A stretch of DNA of 18,157 bases from Clostridia bacterium (GCA_017958705.1 JAGDCE010000243.1:1-18157), one strand, 5' to 3'. Counted from the stretch's first letter, positions 7,686 to 14,979 are shown. The notes: a model not told the origin generated them from the letters alone. Made by a program: numbers and translations.

Positions 7686-9056
7686 ATGAAAAAACTCGCA
7701 AGCGTACTTATCGCCGCGGCGATGATCGCTGTCATGACGGTCTGCGTCACAGCGGCACTCGAGGCTTCGTTCTCGCTGACCGGCCCCGCGTCGGCGCGCG
7801 CCGGCAACAGTATCGCCGTGTCCTTCAAGGCTGACGGCAGCGGTATCTGCGGCATACTCGCGGACATAACGTACGACACGTCGAAGCTGACGTACACGTC
7901 GTCGTCCGGCGCCCTGAAAAACTGGCGCGTCGAGGTCAACGGCGGCGACGGAAAGCTGCAGATATGGGCGGAGGAGAACAACAGCTTCAAATCTCCGATA
8001 AACTCGCAGTCTACCGTCATTACGCTGAATTTCAAGATAAATAATAACGCCTCGACCGGAGACAAGATAACGGTAAAAGCGAACGTTACGCAGGTGTCGG
8101 ACGGTTACGACGAGCTGAACGGCCTGACCGCGTCGTATACACTCACGGTCAGCAGACCTTTGTCGACTGACAGTTCGCTTAAAAGCCTGTCGGTCGAGGG
8201 ATACACGCTGAAGCCGGCATTCAGCCCGAACACTACGGAATACGAGATCGACGGCGAGGTCGAATACACGCTCGCCGCGCTCGCAGTTAAAGCGACGGCG
8301 AACGATTCCGAAGCGTCAGTCGAGACGAGCGGAGCGCGTCTGTCCGTCGGCGACAATATGATAAGAGTCAAAGTCAAGGCCGAGGACGGGGATCATACGA
8401 CGACGTATACGATCAAAGCTAAGATGAAGCAGGATCCCGACTACGTCGCGTCGTCCGAGACGGGACTTTCTGGATTGCGTTGCTCGGAAGGCACGCTGAC
8501 CCCGCCGCTGTCTGATGACGTTTACGATTACGCGGTATACGTGCCGTACGAGGTCACAAACGCCGATTTCACTGTTTCGGCAAAAGACGGCAAAGCACGG
8601 GCACAGGTGCAGGGAGGCGAGGAGCTTTCCGTCGGAGATAACGTCGTAACAGTTATCGTCACGGCGGAAGACGGCACGACCGCTGAATACAGGATAACCG
8701 TTGTCAGGATGCCCGAGTATACGGTGACGGTGGATGCGGAAACGGAGACGCAGATCGAAACTCTGCCGGATACCGACACCGATCCCGTGACCGGGACGGA
8801 TACCGAGCCTGACACGCAAACCGATCCGCAGCCCGACACCGGTACAGATCCGGAAACGACTGAAACAGTACCAAACACGACCGCATCCGAAAAAGACATG
8901 ACCGGGACCGACGCCGAAACCGCCGGCGAAGGTATCGTCGCAGTACTGACGCGAAACGTCCCGATGTGGGCGGTCATCGCGGCGGCGGTCGGCGGTATCG
9001 TGATAGGTCTGATCGGCTGTATGCTCGTGCTGAGTTCACTGAAAGAAAGGAAATAA
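7686..9056 (+). CDS. Membrane-anchored single-cohesin protein (mini-scaffoldin or anchoring protein) with cadherin-like domains
   Basis: A 456-residue secreted protein with a C-terminal anchor. Order seen: signal peptide 1-23 (cleavage after VTA); cohesin domain about 26-157, with the ADITYDTSKLTYTSS strand, an NSFKSPINSQSTVITLNFKI segment and a TASYTLTV end strand; two cadherin-like beta-sandwich domains (PF12733 type) about 160-247 and 256-342, each opening with S/GLSxL and ending with a YxIxV-like strand; an acidic Thr/Asp/Pro-rich linker about 343-425; one membrane segment about 426-452; and the tail KERK. There is no LPXTG motif, so anchoring is by the membrane helix. It lies 17 bases after a dockerin gene with a strong ribosome binding site. 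By family knowledge cohesins bind dockerins, so this is the likely cell-surface receptor for the upstream LRR protein. Confidence 0.88.
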   Translation: MKKLASVLIAAAMIAVMTVCVTAALEASFSLTGPASARAGNSIAVSFKADGSGICGILADITYDTSKLTYTSSSGALKNWRVEVNGGDGKLQIWAEENNSFKSPINSQSTVITLNFKINNNASTGDKITVKANVTQVSDGYDELNGLTASYTLTVSRPLSTDSSLKSLSVEGYTLKPAFSPNTTEYEIDGEVEYTLAALAVKATANDSEASVETSGARLSVGDNMIRVKVKAEDGDHTTTYTIKAKMKQDPDYVASSETGLSGLRCSEGTLTPPLSDDVYDYAVYVPYEVTNADFTVSAKDGKARAQVQGGEELSVGDNVVTVIVTAEDGTTAEYRITVVRMPEYTVTVDAETETQIETLPDTDTDPVTGTDTEPDTQTDPQPDTGTDPETTETVPNTTASEKDMTGTDAETAGEGIVAVLTRNVPMWAVIAAAVGGIVIGLIGCMLVLSSLKERK

Positions 9057-9064
9057 CGACATAT

Positions 9065-9937
9065 ATGTCATCGTCAGAAACATTGACGGTCAAAGCGCCG
9101 GCAAAACTCAACCTTTTTCTTGAAATAAGAGAAAAACTGGCTGACGGATATCATAATATAGAAAGCGTCATGCAGAGCATAACGCTGTATGACGAGCTGA
9201 CTTTCGGAAAACTCGGCAAAGGCGTGCGCTTCGATTGCAGCGACAGAAAACTGAGATACGACGGAAATCTCGTACTTCGCGCCGCACGCCTGTTCTTTGA
9301 AAAAAGCGGTGTCGACGGCGGAGTCACGATTTACCTGAACAAAAGGATCCCGGTGTCCGCAGGTCTCGGCGGCGGCTCGTCCGACGCCGCGGCAACGCTT
9401 TCGGCACTGAACGAGATGTACGGGCGCCCGATATCCGACGCGGAGCTTTCCGCGATCGGCAAATCGCTCGGCGCCGACGTGCCTTTCTGCCTTAAACGCG
9501 GACTGTGCGCGGCGTCGGGCATAGGCGATAATCTCGAACGCATAGGCGAGCTGCCGGACTGTGTCTTCGTGGTGTCAAAAACCGATACGACCGTCTCGAC
9601 AAAAACGGCGTATGAAGCGCTCGACCGCATAGCCGGCCGCGTGATGCGGCCTGTTGAGAGAATGATCGCCGCGGTAAAGAACATGGATCTGCGCGGCATA
9701 TGCGAACAGCTGTACAACGCGTTTGAAGAAAACTGTCAGTTCGACGCCGGGATAAAGAACGTGATGAAAAAACACGGCGCGCTCGGAACGCTTATGAGCG
9801 GCAGCGGGCCGTCGGTGTTCGGAATATTCGACTGCACGGGCAACGCTGAGGATGCGCTTGAAGAGCTTACCGCGCTCGGCTGCGAAAGCTTTATATGCGA
9901 ACCGGAGAAAATATCGGAAACGGATGTGATAAAATGA
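9065..9937 (+). CDS. ispE: 4-(cytidine 5'-diphospho)-2-C-methyl-D-erythritol kinase
   Basis: A 290-residue GHMP-family kinase. It phosphorylates CDP-methylerythritol at the 2-hydroxyl using ATP, the fourth step of the MEP route to isoprenoid precursors. Seen: N-terminal KAPAKLNLFLE with the conserved Lys14; ATP-binding loop PVSAGLGGGSSDAAATL (96-112); GADVPF with the likely catalytic Asp138; and the C-terminal MSGSGPSVFGIF motif (from 244). Length matches the family. The ATG at 9065 is chosen because it begins directly before the conserved N-terminus; upstream in-frame codons would overlap the cohesin gene's anchor. The nearest Shine-Dalgarno-like sequence (AAAGG, about 9046-9050) is rather distant, and translation may be coupled to the cohesin gene, which stops 8 bases upstream. 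Its stop overlaps the asnA start. Confidence 0.95.
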   Translation: MSSSETLTVKAPAKLNLFLEIREKLADGYHNIESVMQSITLYDELTFGKLGKGVRFDCSDRKLRYDGNLVLRAARLFFEKSGVDGGVTIYLNKRIPVSAGLGGGSSDAAATLSALNEMYGRPISDAELSAIGKSLGADVPFCLKRGLCAASGIGDNLERIGELPDCVFVVSKTDTTVSTKTAYEALDRIAGRVMRPVERMIAAVKNMDLRGICEQLYNAFEENCQFDAGIKNVMKKHGALGTLMSGSGPSVFGIFDCTGNAEDALEELTALGCESFICEPEKISETDVIK

Positions 9938-10944
9938 ACAGAGTCATAATACCTAAGGATTACAGACCGTCGCTCGATCTGTACGAAACACAAAAAGCGA
10001 TAGCATTGACGAAGCGCATATTTCAGGACAACCTGATAGGGCTGCTCGGACTGCAGAGAGTGTCCGCGCCGCTCATGGTCATAGAATCATCGGGTTTGAA
10101 CGACGGATTGAACGGAACCGAACGCCCCGTCAGCTTCGACATCCCCGCCGCGGGATGCAGCGCGTCGATAGTCCACTCGCTCGCAAAATGGAAACGCATG
10201 GCGCTGTCAAAATACGGTTTTGCCGTCGGACGGGGTCTTTATACGGATATGAACGCGATCCGCCGCGACGAGGAATCACTCGACAACATTCATTCCGTTT
10301 ACGTCGACCAGTGGGACTGGGAGAAGATAATCACAGAGGAGCAGAGGACCGAGGAATACCTGCACGAGACGGTTGATACGATAGTCGGCTGTATCTGCGA
10401 TACACAGGAAGCGCTGATGAACATATATCCGGTGCTCAAAAACCGGATAAACAGGGAAGTGCATTACATCGGAAGCGAAGAGCTGCTTCAAAGATATCCC
10501 GGAAAAACGCCGAAGGAGCGCGAGCTTCTGATAAGCCGCGAATACGGCACGGTGTTCATCTCGCAGATCGGATGCAGACTCTCAGACGGATCCGTACACG
10601 ACGGACGCGCGCCCGACTACGACGACTGGAGCCTTAACGGAGATATAATATTCTACAACGAACTGCTCGACATACCGTTCGAGGTCTCGAGCATGGGCAT
10701 AAGAGTCAACAAGCAGTCGCTTCTGTCGCAGCTTCACGAGCGCGGATGCGACGACTGGGTGAACAGACCTTTCCACAAAGCGCTGTTGAATGACGAACTG
10801 CCGCTCACGATCGGCGGCGGTATCGGCCAGTCGAGGCTCTGTATGCTGATAATGAACAAAGCGCATATCGGCGAGGTGCAGTCGTCTGTATGGGACGGCG
10901 AGACCGTCCGTATATGTGAGGAAAACGGGATCAAGCTTCTGTAA
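9934..10944 (+). CDS. asnA: Aspartate--ammonia ligase (AMP-forming asparagine synthetase)
   Basis: A 336-residue cytosolic enzyme making asparagine from aspartate, ammonia and ATP, with a fold related to class II aminoacyl-tRNA synthetases. Seen: SAPLMVIESSGLNDGLNGTERPV near the N-terminus, VHSLAKWKRMAL, GLYTDMNAIRRDE, SVYVDQWDWEK, and GGGIGQSR (294-301) followed by HIGEVQSSVW. These match the AsnA family closely and in order, and length is near that of the E. coli enzyme. The ATG at 9934 overlaps the ispE stop as ATGA, indicating translational coupling. An in-frame ATG at 9895 would give a longer overlap and an unconserved extension, so it was not used. No terminator is seen after the gene. 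Confidence 0.96.
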   Translation: MNRVIIPKDYRPSLDLYETQKAIALTKRIFQDNLIGLLGLQRVSAPLMVIESSGLNDGLNGTERPVSFDIPAAGCSASIVHSLAKWKRMALSKYGFAVGRGLYTDMNAIRRDEESLDNIHSVYVDQWDWEKIITEEQRTEEYLHETVDTIVGCICDTQEALMNIYPVLKNRINREVHYIGSEELLQRYPGKTPKERELLISREYGTVFISQIGCRLSDGSVHDGRAPDYDDWSLNGDIIFYNELLDIPFEVSSMGIRVNKQSLLSQLHERGCDDWVNRPFHKALLNDELPLTIGGGIGQSRLCMLIMNKAHIGEVQSSVWDGETVRICEENGIKLL

Positions 10945-10993
10945 CGCGCGGTCGGAGGATTTTCACGTATTTGTAAATTTTCATCATATAGTA

Positions 10994-11022
10994 TTGCAAA
11001 ACTGCGTAAAATAGTGTATAAT
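10994..11022 (+). promoter_or_regulatory. Sigma-A-type promoter of the small lipoprotein gene
   Basis: The -35 box is TTGCAA (10994-10999), the spacer is 17 bases and the -10 box is a consensus TATAAT (11017-11022). It lies in the 136-base gap after asnA, within an AT-rich stretch. The transcript would start near 11029 with a leader of about 50 bases, and a GGAGG at 11038-11042 lies inside that leader. Confidence 0.75.
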
Positions 11023-11080
11023 CCCGAATACGTCTCCGGAGGCTTTGCCCCGGTATAATATCTTAAGGTTGGATGATGAT

Positions 11081-11794
11081 TTGAAAAGGAACAGATGGGG
11101 ATTCCCGGTCATTCTGTCAGCCGCTTTTATCTTTCTTTGTTCGTGCACCGCTGAAGTGCCGGATCTGATCGAAAGCATTAAAAGCGAGCCGGTTTTGACG
11201 GACGTATCGGGAAACGGCGCTCACAGCGATTATAAAAAGCTTTTTGCGGCGTACAAGACCGCAAGCGAAGAATATTATAAAGATACGGCGACTGCGATAA
11301 ACTCGCTTCTCGGCCAGAAATACGCGTACGGAATGACGGCATACATGCACGACGCTGATTTGACCGACGTCGCGGAAATGTTCTTTGACGACAATTCCGA
11401 AAACAATCTCGGCATTTATTTCGCGCTCCGCGGCTACGAGGAAAAGCAGTACACGGAGACCGGAAACGAAGCGGAGTTTTCCGCAAAGAAAAAAGGCGAT
11501 CTGTACAGCTACCGCATGAGCTACGACGCCGACGCCGGGTCCTTTGAGATCTCGCTTTACGTAAACGACGAACTGAAGGACAGCCTCCAATGCAGCTTTG
11601 ACGGCGAGACGCTTGTAAAATGCTGTTACGAAGGCAACCTCCAGCGCACGTTCATATCGCGCGTGAACGATGAAGGGGCTTCGACCGTCGAGTGGTTCGA
11701 CCGCCAGATCGTCTCGCCCGATGAGACAGAGGCAAACGAAGACCGCGGATCGGTCGTGTATAACGGAGAAATGCTCTCCGGCGTTATAAAATGA
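11081..11794 (+). CDS. Small lipoprotein of unknown function
   Basis: About 237 residues from the chosen TTG start. The N-terminus reads KRNRWGF, a hydrophobic core and IFLCSC, where the second Cys is a plausible lipobox Cys, so the product is probably an extracytoplasmic lipoprotein. The mature part is hydrophilic and mixed alpha/beta in character, with a FALRGYEEKQY segment, an alternating-strand FEISLYVNDEL region and an acidic C-terminal third. No family is recognised. Start choice: TTG 11045 lies only 2 bases from GGAGG and adds a polar extension; TTG 11081 directly precedes the signal peptide and has GGA 7 bases upstream, so it is preferred but not certain. The gene has its own promoter and ends at a strong terminator. 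Confidence 0.7.
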   Translation: MKRNRWGFPVILSAAFIFLCSCTAEVPDLIESIKSEPVLTDVSGNGAHSDYKKLFAAYKTASEEYYKDTATAINSLLGQKYAYGMTAYMHDADLTDVAEMFFDDNSENNLGIYFALRGYEEKQYTETGNEAEFSAKKKGDLYSYRMSYDADAGSFEISLYVNDELKDSLQCSFDGETLVKCCYEGNLQRTFISRVNDEGASTVEWFDRQIVSPDETEANEDRGSVVYNGEMLSGVIK

Positions 11795-11822
11795 AAAAAA
11801 CTTCCCGACCGGGAAGTTTTTT
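11795..11822. terminator. Bidirectional intrinsic terminator between convergent genes
   Basis: AAAAAACTTCCCG (11795-11807) pairs with CGGGAAGTTTTTT (11810-11822). The A tract on one side and T tract on the other make it work in both directions. It starts directly after the TGA of the plus-strand lipoprotein gene and ends 6 bases before the stop of the minus-strand DUF4037 gene, so it serves both. Confidence 0.93.
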
Positions 11823-11828
11823 AATTAT

Positions 11829-12770
11829 TCAAACAGTATATAAGACATTCAGATTTCTTACGCCGGGGTCCGAGATTCCGTCATTTACCGAATACGCGTG
11901 TTTTTCAAGGTCGCCGCAAATCGCCTCAGTCAATGCCTGATCCTGAAGGATACCGATGACAGCGGAGCTGATATCCTCGATGATATAATATTTCGTCTCG
12001 GCAAGCGCTTCGTTATTCTCCGAAGTCATCAAAAATTCGAGCGTGTCGTGAAGATCAGCCAGCAGCGGCAGATCGCGCAGCGCGCGGAAAGACCATTTAT
12101 AATACGGCGAGTATCTGCGGTTGAGCAAAAATGCCGCGTCGACCGTGTGGGTGACGAACTCGAACACCGCAAGCTGTGCCGCCGCAGTCTCGCCGTGCTT
12201 GACGCAGCGGCTGTAATTATACTGCCCGGACTGCGCCATAATGAGCAGATCACCCGCAAGCCGCTTTTTTCTCACGTCTTCCGGCATCGCGGACAGATAT
12301 TCGCGCGCCGCCGTGATCGCGCCGCTGCCATCGAAAAATATCTCGCCGTTGACCGCCTCGCAAAGCGCGTAAGACGGGATCTTCAGCCACTGCGCGATAT
12401 CGAGTCTGCCGTCGGGCACTCCGGTCTTTTCGGTCAGATATTCGGACAGCCTCAGAACGCCGCGGCGATTGCCGCCGACCGGATTGACCGGCGTTCTCGT
12501 ATGTCCCATGAATTCGCGCGGAAGCGCGGCGTAAGCGCGCTCGAGCCTGAACGCCGTCTGCCTGTCGATCTCGTTCTCTTCGGGCAGAAAGATGCAGAAA
12601 CCCGGCTCAAAATCGTGGTCTTCCGATATATCGTCGTCATATCCGTAGCACTCCGAACCGGCACCGCACAGCCCGACGGCGATATGCGGCAAAAGCTGAG
12701 GAAATTTCCCCTCGAGCATCTGTCTGCCGTACTGCTCGTAATAAGCCCTTGATAATTCAAGCCCTTTCAT
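11829..12770 (-). CDS. DUF4037-like putative nucleotidyltransferase
   Basis: A 313-residue cytosolic protein. The N-terminus carries a nucleotidyltransferase-like pattern: GAGS (36-39), then GYDDDISEDHDF, with Asp51-x-Asp53 resembling the metal-binding DxD after the GS pair. The C-terminal half is helical and includes RRYSPYYKWSFRALRDL (about 218-234), a pattern of DUF4037 proteins that recalls HEPN-type helical partners of minimal nucleotidyltransferases. By analogy it could transfer a nucleotide to a small molecule, RNA or protein; no substrate is known to me. It overlaps the upstream TPR gene by 14 bases and has AGGAG 5 bases before its ATG, so the two are translated together. The family call is from recalled pattern; catalytic activity is inference. 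Confidence 0.75.
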   Translation of the reverse strand: MKGLELSRAYYEQYGRQMLEGKFPQLLPHIAVGLCGAGSECYGYDDDISEDHDFEPGFCIFLPEENEIDRQTAFRLERAYAALPREFMGHTRTPVNPVGGNRRGVLRLSEYLTEKTGVPDGRLDIAQWLKIPSYALCEAVNGEIFFDGSGAITAAREYLSAMPEDVRKKRLAGDLLIMAQSGQYNYSRCVKHGETAAAQLAVFEFVTHTVDAAFLLNRRYSPYYKWSFRALRDLPLLADLHDTLEFLMTSENNEALAETKYYIIEDISSAVIGILQDQALTEAICGDLEKHAYSVNDGISDPGVRNLNVLYTV

Positions 12771-13584
12771 ATATGCTCCTCGCAGTCTCTTTCAGTTTTG
12801 AAGCGAAAAGGAAATATCCGTAGTATTGGAAAGTCGGCGCGCATTTTTCGCATACGAACGCGTAATAGCCGTCGCGCGGCAGGGAAGGGGTGTCGAGCAG
12901 TTGCTCGGCTTTATCGAGATATTCGTTTATATATGATTCTGCGCCTTCGAGCCCGAGCATGGCCTCGCGCGCGTTCGCCATATTCAGATACGAGACGGCG
13001 GCCTCAAGCTCGCCGTTTTTGACTTTCATCATGATGCCGATCGCTTTTTCGTAATATCCGATCGCCTGCTCGTATCTATGCAGATCCGCGAGCGCAAGGG
13101 CCATGTTGTTGTACAGCCCTCCGAGTCTGCCGTCGCCGTCGGGCAGCTCTTTTTCGTAGATGAGCTGTGCTTTTTCAAACCACGGCATAGCCTTTTCCGA
13201 TTCGCCGAACGTCTTGCAGACGGTCGCGGCGTTTACGTACGCGGTGCCGGCGGAAACGCCGCCCTCTATACCGATCTTTGGTATCAGATCGAGCGCGTTG
13301 TCTACCGCTTCAAACGCTTTTTCACGCTGACCCGTCTTGCGGTAATAGCCCATCATTTCGTTGTAAACGGTGAACTGCCCGCGCAGATCGCCTCCGGTGA
13401 TCGCCTCGGTCAGCCAGTATCCGAGATGACGGCAGGCGCCGTCGTAATCGTTTTTGGCGTAATACGCGTCGAGCTTTTCTATAAAACGCCGTGTGTCGAT
13501 CCTCGTCACGTTTTCATCGTCCATGCAGAGCAGACAGGCCGGCTCTTCGTAATCTTCGGGCTTCAAACGTTTTATATCATCCAT
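12757..13584 (-). CDS. Tetratricopeptide-repeat protein
   Basis: A 275-residue soluble helical protein with no signal peptide or membrane segment. TPR-like helix pairs are seen at about 71-104 (YNEMMGYYRKTGQREKAFE), 112-146 (YVNAATVCKTFGESEKAMPW), 154-188 (YNNMALALADLHRYEQAIGY) and 192-230 (YLNMANAREAMLGLEGAESY). They carry the G/A-x-x-x-F/Y-x-x-A pattern. A CEKC pair sits near the C-terminus (245-248). TPRs build binding surfaces for protein partners; the obvious candidate is the DUF4037 protein encoded in the next, overlapping gene. The ATG at 13584 has an AAAGGAG site about 8 bases upstream. It is the first gene of its transcript. Confidence 0.8.
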   Translation of the reverse strand: MDDIKRLKPEDYEEPACLLCMDDENVTRIDTRRFIEKLDAYYAKNDYDGACRHLGYWLTEAITGGDLRGQFTVYNEMMGYYRKTGQREKAFEAVDNALDLIPKIGIEGGVSAGTAYVNAATVCKTFGESEKAMPWFEKAQLIYEKELPDGDGRLGGLYNNMALALADLHRYEQAIGYYEKAIGIMMKVKNGELEAAVSYLNMANAREAMLGLEGAESYINEYLDKAEQLLDTPSLPRDGYYAFVCEKCAPTFQYYGYFLFASKLKETARSIYERA

Positions 13585-13613
13585 ATCAGCGCTCCTTTCA
13601 TCCTTACCTCTTA

Positions 13614-13642
13614 ATTCTATTATATAAATGTGAATAATTCAA
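13614..13642 (-). promoter_or_regulatory. Putative sigma-A-type promoter of the TPR/DUF4037 operon
   Basis: Reading the minus strand: -35 TTGAAT (13642-13637), a 17-base spacer, and -10 TAGAAT (13619-13614). A better TATAAT lies 5 bases upstream but with only a 12-base spacer. The site is 30 bases ahead of the TPR start codon and downstream of the previous gene's terminator, as expected for an independent operon. Confidence 0.55.
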
Positions 13643-13650
13643 CTCAGGGC

Positions 13651-13679
13651 AAAACAAAACCGCGCCGGGTAGGCGCGGT
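13651..13679 (-). terminator. Intrinsic terminator of the 402-residue protein gene
   Basis: An 8-bp GC-rich stem, ACCGCGCC (13659-13666) with GGCGCGGT (13672-13679), encloses a 5-base loop. Read on the minus strand it is followed by TTTTGTTTT (13659-13651). It begins 5 bases after the stop of the gene at 13685 and separates that gene from the TPR operon. Confidence 0.9.
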
Positions 13680-13684
13680 ATGTT

Positions 13685-14893
13685 TCAGAATTCAACGTGG
13701 AACAGCAAGGTCTGGTTGCGTTCGCGTTCACAGTGCTTTTTCAGGTTTGCGGTCGCTTTCACGCCGATCTTTTTGATCGCGGCGTCGATATTTCCTGCTG
13801 TCTCCGAGTTCATTATCGAGTAGTTCATACACCTTATCTCGATGTTGTGGCTCACTATCTTGTCTCCGCCGTCACTTAATCGCATATTGATCAGGCTCTG
13901 TATCTTCTTGTTTTCGGCAAACCATTCGAGTTGAGGCGCAAACGGTTTCCGCTCGCTTGAAAAATGCGTCTCGGCCAGTATGTAGTGACCCTCTTTTGAA
14001 AGAGAATCCTGATCGTAGCTTACGTCGCTTTCGGCTTTTATATATTCCGTCACTTTTGCCTTCGAGCTGCTTCTCGCGGACTTTTTCGTCGTCACGGACG
14101 TGTTGTCGATCATTTCGACCCGGAAATATTTGGCGCCGAGCGCAAACGCTACCTGTTCAAGCTCAGCCGCGCGTTCGTTCTGGACTTCTTCGAAAAGCTT
14201 GTCCACCATTATATACTGATCCTTTTTATAAGGATTCAGATAATACATGGCGCCGCACTGCAGGCTCGGGGTGAATTTTAGGCCGCTTTGCCCGGCGAAC
14301 GAATCGTAAACGGACATGATCTCGATTTTGTTCACTTTTTCCTTGCAGCCGATCGCCCCGTCGAAGCGAGTGTCATTTGCAAGCGCCGTGCCGTCGATGA
14401 CTCTTATCACGTCGGATCTGTGAAACGCGGGATTCTTATACTCGATCTCGGAAAGCGGATTGCGCCTTCTGGTATCGTTCGTCAGATCTTTGCCCATATC
14501 CTGCAAAAGCTTCGCTTTGTCGAGCACGGCGTCAAAAATATCGCGTTTGCCGGTGATCTTTTTCAGTATCTCCTCCTGCATCAGAAGAATCGAAAAATCG
14601 CCGTCCGCCCACGTGACCTTAGCGAACGTCATGACTCTTTCCGCGTCCTGCTTCGCCGAATCGGCGTAAAGGGGCAGAGTGAGCGTCAGCGCGCCGAAAC
14701 CGGTCTTAATGATAGATTTCGCCTTGTTAATCACGGAAGAATATATCTTGTTGTCCTCCGACAGCTTTTCGATCGAAACGAAACCCTCGCCGAACAACGG
14801 AGTTTCGTCGATATAGTAACCGTCTCTTTTTTTGATTATCCTGCCGCCGCGGAGTTTTCCTTCCACTACGGAGTTGGGTTCGAATTCATTCAT
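13685..14893 (-). CDS. Uncharacterised cytosolic protein
   Basis: A 402-residue protein I do not recognise. There is no signal peptide or membrane segment. Visible features: a mixed alpha/beta N-terminal half with a helical stretch about 103-135; an ITxxx-free basic patch TRRRN (141-145); a central segment MYYLNPYKKDQYIM followed by a long acidic helix and ALGAKYFRVEMID (about 251-263); a Ser/Lys/Thr-rich basic loop about 264-280 that interrupts two beta-rich parts; and a C-terminal region of alternating strands and a helix (SETAGNIDAAIKKIG). The ATG at 14893 lacks a strong Shine-Dalgarno sequence. It lies 86 bases downstream of ftsH, beyond a large hairpin, and has its own terminator. Whether it is read through from ftsH or has its own promoter is unclear; a TATAAA lies upstream but no good -35 was found. 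Function unknown. Confidence 0.7.
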   Translation of the reverse strand: MNEFEPNSVVEGKLRGGRIIKKRDGYYIDETPLFGEGFVSIEKLSEDNKIYSSVINKAKSIIKTGFGALTLTLPLYADSAKQDAERVMTFAKVTWADGDFSILLMQEEILKKITGKRDIFDAVLDKAKLLQDMGKDLTNDTRRRNPLSEIEYKNPAFHRSDVIRVIDGTALANDTRFDGAIGCKEKVNKIEIMSVYDSFAGQSGLKFTPSLQCGAMYYLNPYKKDQYIMVDKLFEEVQNERAAELEQVAFALGAKYFRVEMIDNTSVTTKKSARSSSKAKVTEYIKAESDVSYDQDSLSKEGHYILAETHFSSERKPFAPQLEWFAENKKIQSLINMRLSDGGDKIVSHNIEIRCMNYSIMNSETAGNIDAAIKKIGVKATANLKKHCERERNQTLLFHVEF

Positions 14894-14933
14894 GTCAGTA
14901 CCCGGCTTTCAGATTTTATATATCCTGATATTC

Positions 14934-14966
14934 AACAAGCTGAGGACGGTATGTTCTCAGCTTGTT
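14934..14966 (-). repeat. Long hairpin in the ftsH downstream gap
   Basis: AACAAGCTGAG (14934-14944) pairs perfectly with CTCAGCTTGTT (14956-14966). The stem can extend inward by three more pairs, including one G-U, leaving a 5-base loop. On the minus strand the downstream flank is GAATATC with no T tract, so it is not a canonical intrinsic terminator. It may be a partial terminator, an mRNA 3'-end stabiliser for the tilS-hpt-ftsH message, or a processing site ahead of the next gene. Confidence 0.6.
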
Positions 14967-14979
14967 CTTTCGGGAAACG

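Noticed and set aside
8966..9064. Upstream extension of ispE into the cohesin gene
   Set aside because: The extension is an out-of-frame reading of the cohesin protein's membrane anchor. The conserved IspE N-terminus starts just after ATG 9065.
11045..11080. TTG start at 11045 for the small lipoprotein
   Set aside because: GGAGG is only 2 bases away, too close to work, and the added residues precede rather than form the signal peptide.
11898..12752. Long plus-strand open frame (284 codons) opposite the DUF4037 gene
   Set aside because: It is the mirror of a gene with conserved motifs, has an Arg/Val-rich composition without any family pattern and no ribosome binding site. The minus-strand reading has a promoter, overlap and terminator.
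13624..13637. TATAAT at 13624-13619 (minus) as the -10 box of the TPR operon
   Set aside because: The spacer to the TTGAAT -35 box would be only 12 bases. TAGAAT gives the standard 17 bases, though use of the TATAAT with another -35 cannot be excluded.
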